NCBI RefSeq assembly: GCF_028453695.1
Contig: NC_135781.1
Location: 806,001-870,000, forward strand
From: Augochlora pura
Lineage: Eukaryota; Arthropoda; Insecta; Hymenoptera; Halictidae
Direction of reading: 5' to 3'
Length of the DNA stretch: 64,000 nt
This document shows, one piece after another, positions 50,188 through 63,100 of the stretch. A program made the translations under genes and the position numbers. Within the stretch, counting starts at the first letter, position 1. Every line of letters starts with the position of its first letter. The notes below the pieces were generated by a model. The model had not been told where the DNA came from, made no database searches, and saw nothing but the letters and a program-made list of their open reading frames with translations.

Positions 50188-52584
50188 TTTGTCGATATTG
50201 ATCCTTTCTCAGATTCAAAACACCCGTATTTATGTGTTTCACGGAACGGGCAAATTGTCATACTAAACGCACGCTCGCGACTGAAAGATATTAAATGGGC
50301 ACGACACGAACTGTCTTATCCCCCAGTCACTTTTGAGCTACTTTTCCGCTCCTCCTGAGCGTAAGATTTCTACCGTTACATCGAATCACATTTAAGCGGT
50401 AATCCATGGTATTTATTTAATTTACAATTGACGGTGTATTATCTTATATTGCGCAATACGTTTTGGTACGCGCACCAGTCTATAAATATCTACATATAAT
50501 ACTTCCAAGATTTATTTATCGGAGACCAACAATACATTGATTTGCGACGTTCTTCGTAAAGAATTGATAGCACGTATAATCAAATCACTGCGAACGTAAC
50601 ATATATGGCTGCAGAATTGTATATAGTTATTTTATAGGGTGTGTATATATATACGCACGAGCGAAACTTCCCTTAAAAGTTATCAATTTATCAAAAGATT
50701 TGTTCGTTTTACCTGTTCAAATGTACTCATTTATATTACAGAAAAATCATTTGAATTGAATTTTGTAATGAAAAATTTACTTTTCGCAAAGAAAATACTC
50801 AATAACCTGTAATGACTTGTAGTATTAAGATTTTGTCTCTAGAAAAGGTTATGAATACATAATATAATTATATGTAATATATATTTTACATATATATTAT
50901 ATATTTTGTATATATGTATATGTATAGTGGAGATAATTATTTTTATAAACTTTGGTAAAGATCAAAGAATATTTTCTATAACGAATCACCAGGGTTAGTT
51001 ATAATATAACCATTATTGAGTCTGTAAGAACATATTGTGTTAAATATTTAAATCTCTTGCAATGTGTAACACGTGTTCCGTATTGTATAATTAATCTCAT
51101 CAGTAATACGAGCCGACTTATAAAACCGAAGCAATAAAATACTAATCGGACGGTACTGTGTTGCAAATGAAACTTATTGTAGATTCATGTGACATCATTG
51201 TTTGAGAAGGCGTAAAAATTCTGTAGACCATCCAGCGGTGAAACATGTACATTAAAAGGTTTCCTTGATGTATGCAATTGATTTCTTCAAAACGGGGAGG
51301 TACAACAGGTTGCATATTTGCAAGGAGATCCGGTTATAAGATATGCCACTGTTGAACATTGTTCAACGGCTTCAATGAATTCGATTATTACTGTAGACAT
51401 AGTGATTACGTAACTATTCAGTTCATTCACATAAAGGCTACTACACTTTAAAAGGTAGTTACACTTTCCGGCTGTTTATATATGTATACAAATTTGTTTA
51501 TTCAGCGGAAACGACACTGGCACGCACATATATATCCATAAATTAGCTTGCATTAAAATTTAAATTAATTATAGGAATACAATCGATTATGATAAATGTA
51601 TAATGGATATCGTTTGTAAAGAAAGTTTTTCATATCATTAACTAGACGATCTGAATTATTGTATATCACCCTAATTATTTTAATAATAAATAAATAAATA
51701 ATCAGTAACCATATTTGTCCAAATTTGTCCAGTATGGTTAAGTATACAAAATATGGTAATATTATTAATAAGTAGTTTATTTCGTATCGTACTTAATATT
51801 TTTTACAAGTGACTCTACATTTTAGAATTTTTATTATTAAATTCCGACATCTGAAATGAATTCACCGAGAACCAGCGAGAAAATGCTAATCCCGGTTGCC
51901 CTCTCGCGGTGAGATTGTCGAGTTGCTTTCACGGCAAAGAATCATTCGCACCATCTACCAGGGAAATTAGAAATCTTAAAAACGAAACTCAGGATAATTA
52001 TTAAGGTACCTGGGGAAGTATATGTACCGTATACGTGGTCAGTAAATGTGCATAGATGCTGTAGACGATTCGATTCGACACAATTAACGTTCGTCCGCGT
52101 TTTTATAGAAATTTACATTTTTATTAAACGAACGAGGATTCACTTCGTCATTGAGCAAAGTAAGTACACATCAATTCATTTCTCTTCACCTAACTTCACC
52201 AACGAATATCATTCTTAATGAAATTTCAAAACGCGTTGTGTAAATATTGTAGTTCGTTATATCGAAGTATTATTTACATTCGTCCCGGTGCTGTTTCTAC
52301 GTGTTCGTCGTAATAGCACATCCTTTCGTGGTCACTGCGGATTAGTTGTTTGCCACATTATTTTATGTTATATTAATAAATGATGCCAAACTTAGCTACT
52401 TTCACTTTAGAAAGCAGGACATGATTTACGTTTTAACGCGTTCGTAACAGTTTGGAACCGATTTTTGAGTTAGTTTGATAAGCTTGCGTCGAACGCGTCT
52501 CAAACAAATGCATCTAGAATAAGCATGAGAATACCAATCACTTTGTAGCATATCAATATACGACTGTCTTTTTTTTTGTGTAGG
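50188..52584. other. Head-to-head spacer of the SDR gene and TMEM33
   Basis: About 2.4 kb, mostly A/T-rich, with a locally palindromic TA-rich patch at about 50,860-50,930. The plus-strand TMEM33 start codon directly follows an acceptor (TTTTTTTTGTGTAG), so at least one untranslated exon lies upstream. A donor-like AAAGTAAGTAC near 52,158 is a candidate for its end. No other gene is seen. Confidence 0.45.
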
Positions 52585-53712
52585 ATGGCAGATACTGATA
52601 CTTCAGACTCAACTACTAATATACCACAAATGGATGCTCAAAAAGGTTGGAACGTTTTGATGCAACGTGTTATCGACAATAAAATTAATGCAGGATTATG
52701 GGTTACAAGACTTTTCACAATAGTGTTTACAATTGGTTACATTATTCCAATATTCGGGTACGTTACTTTGCAATATTTCTTCTACCAATGAAAAAATCTG
52801 TGTATTGAAGTCTAATACCGATTTTTATACCGTTTCAGCAATCCATACAATATTTATTACAAAGCTCTCATGAGCAACGCAGCCACAAGTGCATTGCGTC
52901 TTCACCAAAGAGTGCCACGTGTTCAATTAAATAGACAGTTTTTGGAACAATTATTTTTAGAAGATTCCTTCCATTATTTATTTTATTCTTTAATATTCCT
53001 CTACGCAGCTCCATTTGTATGTATCCTTTTTATTATGAAATAGTTGTCGACGAGAAGCCGGATATCAATTGTTAAAAATTATTGTTCCTCAACATAACTA
53101 AACAGTGGTGTTAGCACCTATATTTTTGTTTGCTGTAACCCACTTTGCTAGTTACTCTCTTATACTCCTCGATGTAAGTAAGAAAAGTTTCATGGTCTAT
53201 TGACAAAATTATATAACAGTAGCACTGCTACATCACATGCACAGTCATTACAATGACAACCAATACTTATTTTCTGTTCTTAATTAAGTGTTTAGGACAA
53301 AATAGCTGGTGGGGAGCCCGTTTATGCATACTTCTAATCGAGTATCAATCTACGAAAATTTTACGTCTTTGTGCGTTATCTGAGATAATTAATTGTCCAT
53401 TCACGGTGGTCCTCGTAGTTATGTATGTATTGTCACCGCTACTTAAAATTGTTTTATTATTGTAAGAATTACACATAATACAATTTTTTTTTTTTCAGAG
53501 GTCGAGCTAGCTTATTAACACCATTTATTTACTATCAGTTCTTGAAACTGCGTCTCGCATCGCGAAGAAATCCGTTCACCCGCAACGTATTCTACGAGCT
53601 TAGAAATCGGCTAAGTTTATACGCTGCAAAACAAACCGTACCACAGATTATTCGACGGATGATAGCGGGTCTATTGTCGTTGACACAGCACATGGTTCCA
53701 GTTCGTGAATAA
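52585..53712 (+). CDS. Kr-h2: TMEM33 / Krueppel homolog 2
   Basis: Polytopic ER and nuclear-envelope membrane protein of the TMEM33/Pom33 family, involved in ER tubule shape and nuclear pore distribution in other organisms. Five exons: 52,585-52,757; 52,839-53,020; 53,106-53,173; 53,289-53,422; 53,499-53,712. They join in frame to 256 residues, close to the family norm. Several hydrophobic helices are visible (TIVFTIGYIIPIFG; LFYSLIFLYAAPFVLV; IFLFAVTHFASYSLILL; FTVVLVV). The conserved LGQNSWWGARL motif and the basic C-terminal region RLASRRNPFTRNVFYELRN are present. Two splice sites needed choosing. Exon 2 ends at TTTGTAT before GTATCC, not four bases earlier, and exon 4 starts after a non-standard AAG acceptor. 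Both choices are the ones that keep the family alignment. Confidence 0.93.
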
Positions 53713-54667
53713 TTTTCAACTTCTAAGACGTAAATTCTTAATGATTTCCTAGGGTTCTAGGGTCCATGTAATAACAAATCGAGGACAAGAAGAGTGCAAA
53801 TATCAAAAAGCAACAGGGAGCCTATGATTTATTGTTTGAGAATTATATGAAACTAATCAAGCTATATGACCTTTTGAAATCTGATCCGTTGATTGATAAC
53901 AACAATTTTCATACGAATTATATGTCAAAATTTTTAATATTTTATAATGTGTACTATTGATAATGAATTAAGATTTACCACCTAATTCGTAATTATTGTA
54001 AATAATAGTATAACAATCCTGTTATAGCACGTATCATTAGATTTCATTCAAATATTTTGCATGCATAGAATTTTATTGATTGTAACATTCCGGCACACCT
54101 ATTGGAATGGTGTTTATGTTAAGAAGGTTATATTCACATTATATACACGAGGGAAAATATGGAAATATTGAGTAATGTATATTGTGTCTCACATCACATA
54201 TATTTTTGGTACTTCTTGGAAACATGTTGCACTTCACTTTCTTCAAGAATTATTCAACGCGTGTTAAAATTGCATACAATAGCAAATAAGTCGGTTTCTT
54301 CATTATTTAATGTAGATATGGGTTATTCTATGGACTTCACAATAAAACAGTACTTAGTTATAACCACATTTAGCTTGTTCTGGAAAATTAATTAAAATAC
54401 TCTTTCTTTGTTCTCAAATTGTATTCTAAGATAATTCAATCATAATTCTCTATATAAAGTTACACGATCTATTTGAATTTTAATAAATAAATCAAACAAC
54501 GAAGGTAAATCCATTTTCCTATATTGTGATTAAAAATCGTGTTTCATTGTTATGTTTTTTTATGATTTTATCATTGTAATGTTACAGTTACTTGTATCAG
54601 GTTCATAAAAAAAGGGAAGAAATAAAGTTAACACTTCTTTTAAAAATTTATTTTCATTGTGTATAAA
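53713..54667. other. Tail-to-tail spacer of TMEM33 and RpS3
   Basis: A/T-rich 3' UTR sequence. Plus-strand AATAAA sites near 54,340 and 54,484 are candidates for TMEM33. The open frame at 54.16-54.40 kb lies in the 3' UTR and has no recognisable content. Confidence 0.5.
54647..54652 (-). other. Polyadenylation hexamer of RpS3
   Basis: AATAAA on the minus strand 16-21 bases after the RpS3 stop codon, implying a very short 3' UTR, as is usual for ribosomal protein genes. Confidence 0.7.
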
Positions 54668-56009
54668 TTACACTGTAATCACAGGTGGTATCGGCTGTGT
54701 TATATCTTTCGATGGTTTCACATCAGAAGATGGTTGGGTTGGGAAAATTTCATCCTTCGGTTCCACAATGGAAACAGAATCTGGGAGAGGTTTCTTGGGT
54801 CCTGTCTTGCCTTGTGGATCATACGGAAGCATAATCTTTACTTTGATACCAAGCACACCTGCAACAAAAAGATACGAATTTAAATGTTAACGTCTTCATT
54901 GATTACTATTTGCTTGTACGAGCCAACGGTAAAGTACCTTGTCTAAGAAGTACATGGCGAGTCGCGGTATTAACATATTCATTTGTGGGTTCACCGGAGT
55001 GGATCATAAGTCCGTCAACAAACTTCATTGACTTTGCTCTCTGTCCACGCAATTTGCCACTGACGACAACTTCGCAACCCTTTGCTCCAGATTCCATGAT
55101 GAAACGAAGAACTCCATAACAAGCTCTAAAAAGATATATATATATTATAATAATGTTACACTATTTTGGCTATTTAAATTTACCTTCGTACAGCAAGACC
55201 TCCGATCAATTTGTAACGCAGAGATTCCGCCTGAGCAATGGCACAGAGACCGCGCGTTGCTACTTTTTCAGCATACAACTCAATGTTCTGTGTTTCTTTA
55301 AAGTTAAACCTCTTTTGGACCACAGAGGTCAATTCACGAATCCTGCGTCCTTTTTCTCCAAGAACGCTCTGTGTGTGGGTCGCCAGCAAAATGATTTCTG
55401 TGCGATGAGGAGTAACGCGTACTTCCACTCCAGAGTATCCATCTTCCGCGAGTTCACGAGTTAAAAACTCGTTTAATTCGGCTTTGAAGACTCCGTCTCC
55501 GACAAACTAAAAAAAGAATAATACACATTAAGCATAAATAATGTTTCTTCGCATTGCGCTTACACATTTTACACAAATAAATTTAATTCATTTTAAACAT
55601 AAAACTCATAGGTTAGAAGTGTCGAGTTTAATGTTCCATTAATGTATAGGTTAACCTCAAAATATATTTGTTGACACGCATGTACATGAAACAAGCGCAA
55701 AGCTTTAGTAGACGAATAATTAACAAATCTTGTTTCAATTAATAACAAATGAATATTAACTTCGATGAACACGAAAGAAACTTATTATTAATGAAGGAGC
55801 ATATGAACGTAAATATCGACGGCAAGAAAACAGCTAAAAGCATCCATGTCATCCACAACTTTCACGTGTGATATTCTCTCATTTTTCTGTAAAATATTCA
55901 CTTTCTCGGTTTCATCGGTACAGCGGACATCATATATTTCGAGTCGTTTGACGATAAACTGTTAAAATTCACCAACCTTCCTCTTCTTTGAGATAGAACG
56001 ATTGTCCAT
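54668..56009 (-). CDS. RpS3: 40S ribosomal protein S3 (uS3)
   Basis: Component of the small ribosomal subunit at the mRNA entry channel. Four coding exons on the minus strand: 56,009-55,977; 55,506-55,184; 55,125-54,938; 54,858-54,668. They join in frame to 244 residues; the human protein has 243. The start reads MDNRSISKKRK. The type II KH domain follows (ELYAEKVATRGLCAIAQAES, with VLGEKGRRIRELT before it), then ACYGVLRFIMESGAKGCEV and GVLGIKVKIMLPYDP. The first coding exon has just 11 codons, a common layout in ribosomal protein genes. The C-terminal tail DVKPSKDITQPIPPVITV is Pro-rich and variable across species. The gene is head-to-head with the cathepsin gene. Confidence 0.98.
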
Positions 56010-56027
56010 GTTTGACGCTGGCGTTGT

Positions 56028-56033
56028 AAAAGG
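56028..56033 (-). promoter_or_regulatory. Possible 5' terminal oligopyrimidine start of RpS3
   Basis: On the minus strand CCTTTT lies about 19-24 bases before the RpS3 ATG and is preceded by T/G-rich DNA. Ribosomal protein mRNAs normally begin with C followed by pyrimidines, so this is a plausible TOP start. It is inferred by position only. Confidence 0.3.
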
Positions 56034-56824
56034 AATCGAAAATCCAAAAGGCTCGACTGGAAGCGGAAATGCATAGACAAACTTGCTCAAGCCGCCGCGT
56101 TTGAGTCAAAACAATGCTGTAATAAACTATGTTATGGAAAAGTGCGTTGTTCTATCTTTTTTTATTATCAGTTTCATTAATAATAAATTTATTACGTATT
56201 TTCGGGAGAAAAATATTATTAATTAAAATAGCTTTACACCAATACACTATTTTGACCAGACGTCCAAATGTAGAGGTTAGGAAACACGCAGGATTTCAAA
56301 ATGATCTGGGACGATATATTTTTATTAACCGAATTATTTTCCATCCATTCGTGCGAATTGTGCAAACGATAATACCATTGCGGATACGATTGATTACAAC
56401 GCATAAAATTATATAATTTATCGGATCAAGTAAATCTTTCTGTCAGCGAAAGAAAACCTTAACGACTAATAAATTATTTCTTTGCCCAATTTATGAGCAA
56501 AATTACAACGAAATTTAAATTATTAGCGTACACGAATGATTGTAGATCGATAACTTAGATAATACGAGTTAAGTATATTTATATTTTTCTGTTTTCATAA
56601 TATGCGGGCGAGTCTACCGGCATCGTAAATCTAATTAGATTTTCTTCTTACGGCCCTGGCGATATCGAGACACACACGCGCGTCGAGATTCGTGATACGT
56701 CTCTACGCGTAAGTATGCTTCGTGCACATACACGTTCGGTAATGCAACGAGAATTTACTTGTATATGGGTTGGTAGCTTTGTCATCAGGTTTACCGCGTT
56801 ACAGAATGATGCTTCGCCTTCGAT
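56034..56824. other. Head-to-head spacer of RpS3 and the cathepsin gene
   Basis: About 0.8 kb holding both promoters. The open frame at 56.13-56.42 kb is hydrophobic by composition and has no recognisable content. No distinct motif could be assigned. Confidence 0.45.
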
Positions 56825-58022
56825 ATGGAGTGGAGGACTGTGTTCTTGACGGTGTTGATAGTGAGCCTGTGTTTATTTGTAATTCCGATCCGAGTTGGCC
56901 CGTATACCAGCACGGAAGATGTTAAGCTTTTCGAGGACTATGTTACCCGTTATAATAAATCCTATAAAAACGAGCCCGAGGAATACGATAAAAGATTCAA
57001 GAGGTTTCAGGTAAGCAATCGCGGTTCAAGAGAGAATTCGATAAGATGTTGTAAGTAGAATGTACATACTTGACACGATACGGCTTCGGCAGTGTATTCA
57101 TTTCGGTCTATCGTGCTGCAATTTTGAAAATTTCCCGCGCTTGTATCTTTACGATCTTCTTTTCTTTGTTCTTTTCGAAATCGCGGCAATCTTGATTTTC
57201 GAAACCACCTTTTCGACGATGTTTCATATTATTTGAAATAGCATTAGGTATATAACATAGAACAGTATTGTTCTGCCGATGATATATTCTACTATACTAA
57301 AATCGTACTGCTGTTATTTTATTACATTTCTGCCAACGAAATAGAATATGTGTGTAGCATTGTAACATTATCCCTTGCACCGCTATACCACGAGATTCTG
57401 TTATAGCATTTCACTGCACTGTAGGCTGGTATGTGGTAGTAAGCCCCATTGTAATAAGTTTAAAGTACAAGTATTTCATGTATTATTAAGTATAATTATC
57501 ATGTTACTATGAATGTATTATTATTATCGTGATTTTTAACGGTAAATAATAATAGTGATTATTAAGTATGTATATCCTAGAAACCAGAGACGCTGAATTA
57601 GCATTTTATATAATCGTTAACGTAACGTCTGTTCAAACAGCTGCGTCTTTTATTTGCAGATATCGTTGCGGCACATAGAAACAATGAACGGCCATAGATC
57701 TTCACGGGAGAGTGCTTATTTTGGGCTTACCAAATATTCGGACATGTCCGAGAACGAATTTCTGACCCAAACTCTTGTTCCGGATCTTCCTCTAAGGGGT
57801 GAGACACCCTCGAAGCAAACTACTCGATATCCCATTACAATACCTATTCCACACTTTATTAAATATTTTAAACATTTAACCCTTTACGTAGGCAACCCGG
57901 CATGCAGTCATATATGTGACATGTTTCTTTTAACAATTTGTTAATTTTTTCTAAAGATATTGCAAAACTTCATCGAACATTTTCTGGACACTATTTCGTC
58001 GATTTATAATTTGAAAGTAAAC

Positions 58023-58063
<41 letters not shown>

Positions 58064-59757
58064 GCATAGCCGTCTTCAGGAGCAAAAATTGCGGTCCTGA
58101 GCGTGGCTGCTAACGGGTGTAAATAAATTAACGAACATCTATGACGAATGAATGTATTTTGCGGTAGGAAAAAGACACTTGATGGCGCCCTACCACCAAT
58201 CCCACCACCAGCGGCAGTCTGGCAACCGAGTGAGAAGATCCGCCGGTGTGCCGCCGAAATTCGACTGGAGAGAGAAAGGCGTGATTACGCCTGTGCAAAG
58301 TCAAGGGACTTGCGGGGCCTGTTGGGCCTTCAGCACCGTCGAAGTGGCGGAATCAATGTTTGCGATTAAAAATGGCACTTTGTACTCGTTGAGTGTCCAA
58401 GAAGTACGTCCACTTCTTCTCCAGAGTTATCGGTTCCATGAAATGTTTTCGAATACATGAATCGTTTAAAGGCTATTTATTTACACTTTTAACAGATGAT
58501 CGATTGCGCAAAGAACAGCAATTTTGGATGCGAGGGAGGGGACATCTGCAGCTTGCTTTCGTGGTTGGTGTTGACAAAAGCGGCGATACTTCCAGCAAGC
58601 TTGTACCCGCTTACGCGAACGACGGGCACGTGCAAGCTGGACAAGTAAGTGTATTCGTATAAATTCTATCGAAGCATTGCACGAACAACAGTTGATACAG
58701 TTATAATTTTAGGACGTTGACGAAGGGACCCAGCGTTCGAGTAAAAGACTTCACGTGCGACAAGTAAGGCTCTGTAACTCTAGATCACGGGATCAGCGCA
58801 CGCGTATCGATTTCATTGCTTTCAGAAAAAAAGAGCAGACACCTGCAAGAAAAATGACGTTCAGAAATCAATAACCTGAATCGGAGAAACGGCTAAGCAG
58901 TTTAATTAATCTGTAAAGTGGCGACGAGCACCATGTCATTGAGTTATTTGCGAGCGATTAAGTGTTAAAGGTTTTCTTACGTAAGTCGATCGGTTAGCAT
59001 TGCTCACAACAATTTAAGGTCATGGTGACGTCGTCGATTGTATAAGCCATGCTAGTGTGCTCTTAGTAGTAGACTGCGAATCTTTGCGTAAAATAAAAAT
59101 TTTCTTCGACCATTATTGTCAAATATTACCACGAATATATATGAAATCTGTAATCTACTTATTACTAGCTCACTGGCAGGAATAGACGAACTGAACACGA
59201 ATTTCAATTGCGATGTTTGTCTAAGAGCTTCGATTGTCGCGACGACAGACTCTTTATCGAGTTTAATGAATTCGAACGCGGCAGTCCTCTACAAGCGACA
59301 ATCACTCGCAGCGTTTGGCATTAAGAGGATTAAAGGTTTAACGGGCGTTAGTTTCGTAGATGCGGAGGATGATCTGTTGGCAACGATCGCCACGCATGGA
59401 CCAGTCGCGGCTGCGGTCAACGCTTTATCTTGGCAGAACTACTTGGAGGGAGTGATGCAGGATCATTGTGATGGCTCTTTCGCTAGTCTGAACCACGCTG
59501 TTCAGATAGTCGGCTACGACAAGACGGCGGCCATACCGCATTACATCGTTAAGAATTCGTGGGGTACCGGCTTCGGCGATAAAGGCTACATGTACATTGC
59601 GATAGGCAGTAATTTATGCGGTACGATTAATTTTGCTGTGCAAAATATGTTAAGGCGGGTCTCACCGCGTTTCTCGTATATATTAGACATGTTACATATG
59701 AGGTCAGCAAGTATCAACAAGAATATTTTTATTGTTGCCATTCGATTGCTAGGTTAG
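56825..59757 (+). CDS. Cathepsin O-like papain-family cysteine protease
   Basis: Lysosomal or secreted C1A peptidase. Six exons: 56,825-57,010; 57,660-57,798; 58,168-58,403; 58,496-58,644; 58,713-58,763; 59,352-59,757. Phases match and give about 388 residues. A signal peptide (RTVFLTVLIVSLCLFVIPI) and a propeptide (FEDYVTRYNKSYKN...) precede the mature enzyme, which begins near PPKFDWREKG. The Gln and Cys of QGTCGACWAFS, His of NHAVQIVGYDK and Asn of IVKNSWG form a complete active site. LSVQEMIDC, NALSWQNYLEG and GSNLCG point to cathepsin O rather than L or B. The last exon starts at 59,352 (after GGGCGTTAG), the acceptor that fits phase and alignment. The frame continues about 35 codons past the usual end, so the 3' end may be mis-modelled: a GTCAGC donor near 59,702 and an acceptor near 59,789 offer an alternative. 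Confidence 0.88.
58026..58063. repeat. (TTA)n microsatellite
   Basis: About twelve uninterrupted TTA units in intron 2 of the cathepsin gene, about 100 bp before the exon 3 acceptor. Confidence 0.95.
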
Positions 59758-60177
59758 AAATTGACAGAAATTAATTGTGTGTCAACAGGTATAGCAAACC
59801 AAGTCTCGTCGCTGAATATACTCTAAACTGCTGAACGAGACGGAATGAAGAGTGTAACACGATTGGTTTAAAATAAAGCACTTATATTGGTCCGTAAATG
59901 TATACATATAACCTAAGAAAGTATTTTAATCAAGGCAATAATTTTTACGACGCTGCTGTTATATAAGTATAAATACTAACAAGTATTCTGTCGCGAGGCG
60001 TTTCACACAACTGCTCTAATTTTTACAAACTTCTTAACGTACGCCAAGCGTATAATAAAGGATTTTATTTATCGACGCTATGCTTTAGTTCCTATGCGTT
60101 TTTCTCTCACGTATATCTAAACTGTTTCCCGAGAAACGTATCATGCTTATCGTCATGGTCGTGGCGCGATCATTCGT
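59758..60177. other. Tail-to-tail spacer of the cathepsin and vermilion genes
   Basis: 3' UTR sequence of both genes. A plus-strand AATAAA at 59,872-59,877 serves the cathepsin gene. A minus-strand AATAAA at 60,064-60,069, about 110 bp past its stop, serves vermilion. Confidence 0.55.
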
Positions 60178-63100
60178 TTACGTGTCCTCGAGCGTGCATT
60201 CGGAGTTATTTTGATTGTCATCCGGGTTCCATCCGTTGCAGGCGATCGACAGTTTCGTCTTCATTTGCTTCGTCAACGGTGGGATCATCTGTCTCGGTAT
60301 CAAGAACGTGGACAGGTTGAATAGATCCAAGAAGACCTTGTATCTGTCACTGAAATGTAACAGTTGTCTATAAAGTAACGTAGTCGTAAAAGCGCTGGTT
60401 TCTAAGAATATTAATACTTTTAAGATTCGCCTGATAACAATTAAGAGAATTAATGAGAGTTCAGGTGCCAGACACCTGCGGATAGTACCTCAACGTGGAC
60501 TTCAAGTAATGGTAGCCAGAGGATCCTCCAGTTCCGAGCTGCTGCGACCCGATCATCCTTTGCACCATGAGAACATGGTTATCTGGTATAGACAAATCAC
60601 AAATGTACTTTCACTAATCTTGAATGGTAAACGACACGCGGACTGATTGTGCTTTCTTACACCTCCATTTCGTGATAAGGGAATCGATGTCCATCAGCGC
60701 GGTCAGGATCTGATGGGGTTGGCTGAATCTGGGCTCGTCGCGGTACAATGTGATCATTACGGCCCCCTGAAGGGCTCCGTAGACGAATTTCCGTTCGCCG
60801 CGCGACACGAGAGCATTGTGAAGGGACTCGTTAAAGATCGTCTCGAAGGCCGCTTGCCGGGAACGCACGGTGGACAAATAATAATTCTTGAGCTGTTCCG
60901 TCGTCTGTTTCTGAAAGAGAGTTCGACGATAAATCTCTCGATCCATGGTCCGCGGAGGTTCTTCGTAAAAGTTTGAGCGCGCGGTAGCAAGCCAATTACT
61001 CGAGCAAATTGTTCCTGTTCGGCGAGCAGCGTCTCCACGGATCTCTTGTACTTTCCCCAGAAGTCGAAGTCGTGGCTCTCGAGGCCCGGCGTCCTCGCCA
61101 GCCATCCTTGAACCAGACAGCTAAGACTCGGCTCCTCCTCGGACCGTTTGATCGCCTCGATGGCTTTCGGATCTCTGCCGAACGCTCTGGTGTAACTTTG
61201 ATTGTACTTCACCCTGTGCTCCTGCTTCACGCCCAGCTTGTTCTCCAGCAGCCGAAACTGCAGCGATTGGAAGCCCGAGGCTGGACATAAGTAGTCCCTG
61301 AACGCCATGAAGTCCAGCGGCGTCATGGTCTCCAGGATCGTCACTTGCTCTACCAGAAGCTGAAACGGATCAATCGCTGAAGTCGCTTTCACGACGACTG
61401 TCTCAATTTCTAGACCACGCTCTACATAGAACGTGACGATGCTTTAAATTCGTAGAAGTCATTCTTTCTCACAAATGAATCGAGTTGACGGAAAGATTGG
61501 AACACGGTCTCTGTTACGCTAAAAGCTTGTCCGTTTTCCTTCTTCGCGGATTGGAATTTTCTAAAATAGAAAAAGGTTGCTGCGATCTTAACAAGCGCGT
61601 TAACCAGCTTCCTTCTCGGTTCGACGGCTATCTCTCTAAAAATCTGTACTTCGTTTCCAGAGCAGGGAACAGTGTGATTTATACGATTGTACAATTACGT
61701 AGATAACGTTTCAGGGTATCAACCGTTCAATTTCACTCGTAACCCGTGCTTCGAAATAACGAATTGCCCTCAGCTGGTTTGTACAGAGCGACTCGTAATC
61801 GATCTTGTCCGCGGCTAAGAAGACCCCGTGTCTGCAATCGTATGGTTTCTACCCTTGCGTTTCAGTTACGAAGGGTCAAAACGACCCTTGACGAATCCAG
61901 CAATACTCGTTACGCGGAACAAGAGATCCCCGGGGATGAGAAAGAACATCTCTGGTGGATCAGCCTGCAACAAGTAAACCGCGGCTGTTTTTATTCATCC
62001 GATCGGAGGAGGAGGACCTTGAATGATCATGGGAAATCGTCGGCGAATCGATCATCTCGCGACGAACAAGCTTGACTGTTCGCGCTTGCTTAACCCTGCC
62101 TACGGATGACTTTTTCCATCTGGCGCGAGACGAGAAAATGCGACCACCACACCTGCATTCTGTGGTAGAGAAAGAGCGTCAACGAGAGCCTGTGTTACCT
62201 AACGCATCTATGCGTGTCAGGGCAGGGGTGTCGCATATCATCTAGCGGTGTTGACTTACCCAAGTCCCACTGTTATTCCTGTAGTTCCCACAATCTTACC
62301 GATTCCGTCGTCGCGAATGGGGTCGGCGACGCGGGGCGGGAAGGCGTGGAAAACGCAGCCGACGAAAAAAAGTGTCGCGCGCTCGACGGAACCTTGACCC
62401 GTTTGCCAACTATCAGCTCGCAGAATTATCGGGTATCGAAATCGTCGACGGCCGTGACAGATGTACAGGATGTTGGAAAAATCCGGCCGCGGCCTTAGAC
62501 AACGGATTACGCAGTTTCTAGAGCTTGGCAATGTTGCCGAAAGCTACGCTCTTCGACGGGGAACACGCGACCGTCGCCGTTCGACAACAGAAGCAACGAT
62601 ATTAATTTCTAGCCCAAACTCTAAAACTACAATATTACATTATTTCTTTTTCAGATCGAGAATTTTCTGTTCCCGTAGGTGATCAACTGTGCCATCACTT
62701 TCTATTCGTACGGTTCAAGGTATCTATTACAGATAAAATAATTCATTGCAAAGATGATTCGCGGAAAATTGACCTATTTATTTGTTGCAGAGAACGTACT
62801 GGGGACGAGTGAAAAACTGTAGAACGTTGTCGGCGAAGGGTTAAAGCATCGTTTCTGAACACCCTGTACCGAAGACGGCCAGAGACGGGCGCGGTGAACC
62901 CCTCGAGAGGAGACCCATCAAAGAAATTCGATTAGAGTCACCGCGAGCGGATCAGCACCCTTGTCATAAATCACAATGCTCTAATTGGCTTGCGATTAAG
63001 GGTCGTTCACGTTCCTTCCATCACTGTCATTGTCAACGTATGGTTACTGGCCTCATTCCGCGCGTATCGAATTATCCTGCGATGCGTTCTCGCCTCGCGG

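Noticed and set aside
59116..59351. Upstream extension of the open frame into cathepsin exon 6
   Set aside because: The joined phase and the alignment start the exon at 59,352; the earlier part is intron that happens to be open.
60966..61003. A micro-intron explaining the vermilion frame change
   Set aside because: The only GT-AG pair gives a 39-bp excision, which leaves the frame unchanged and is too short for splicing.
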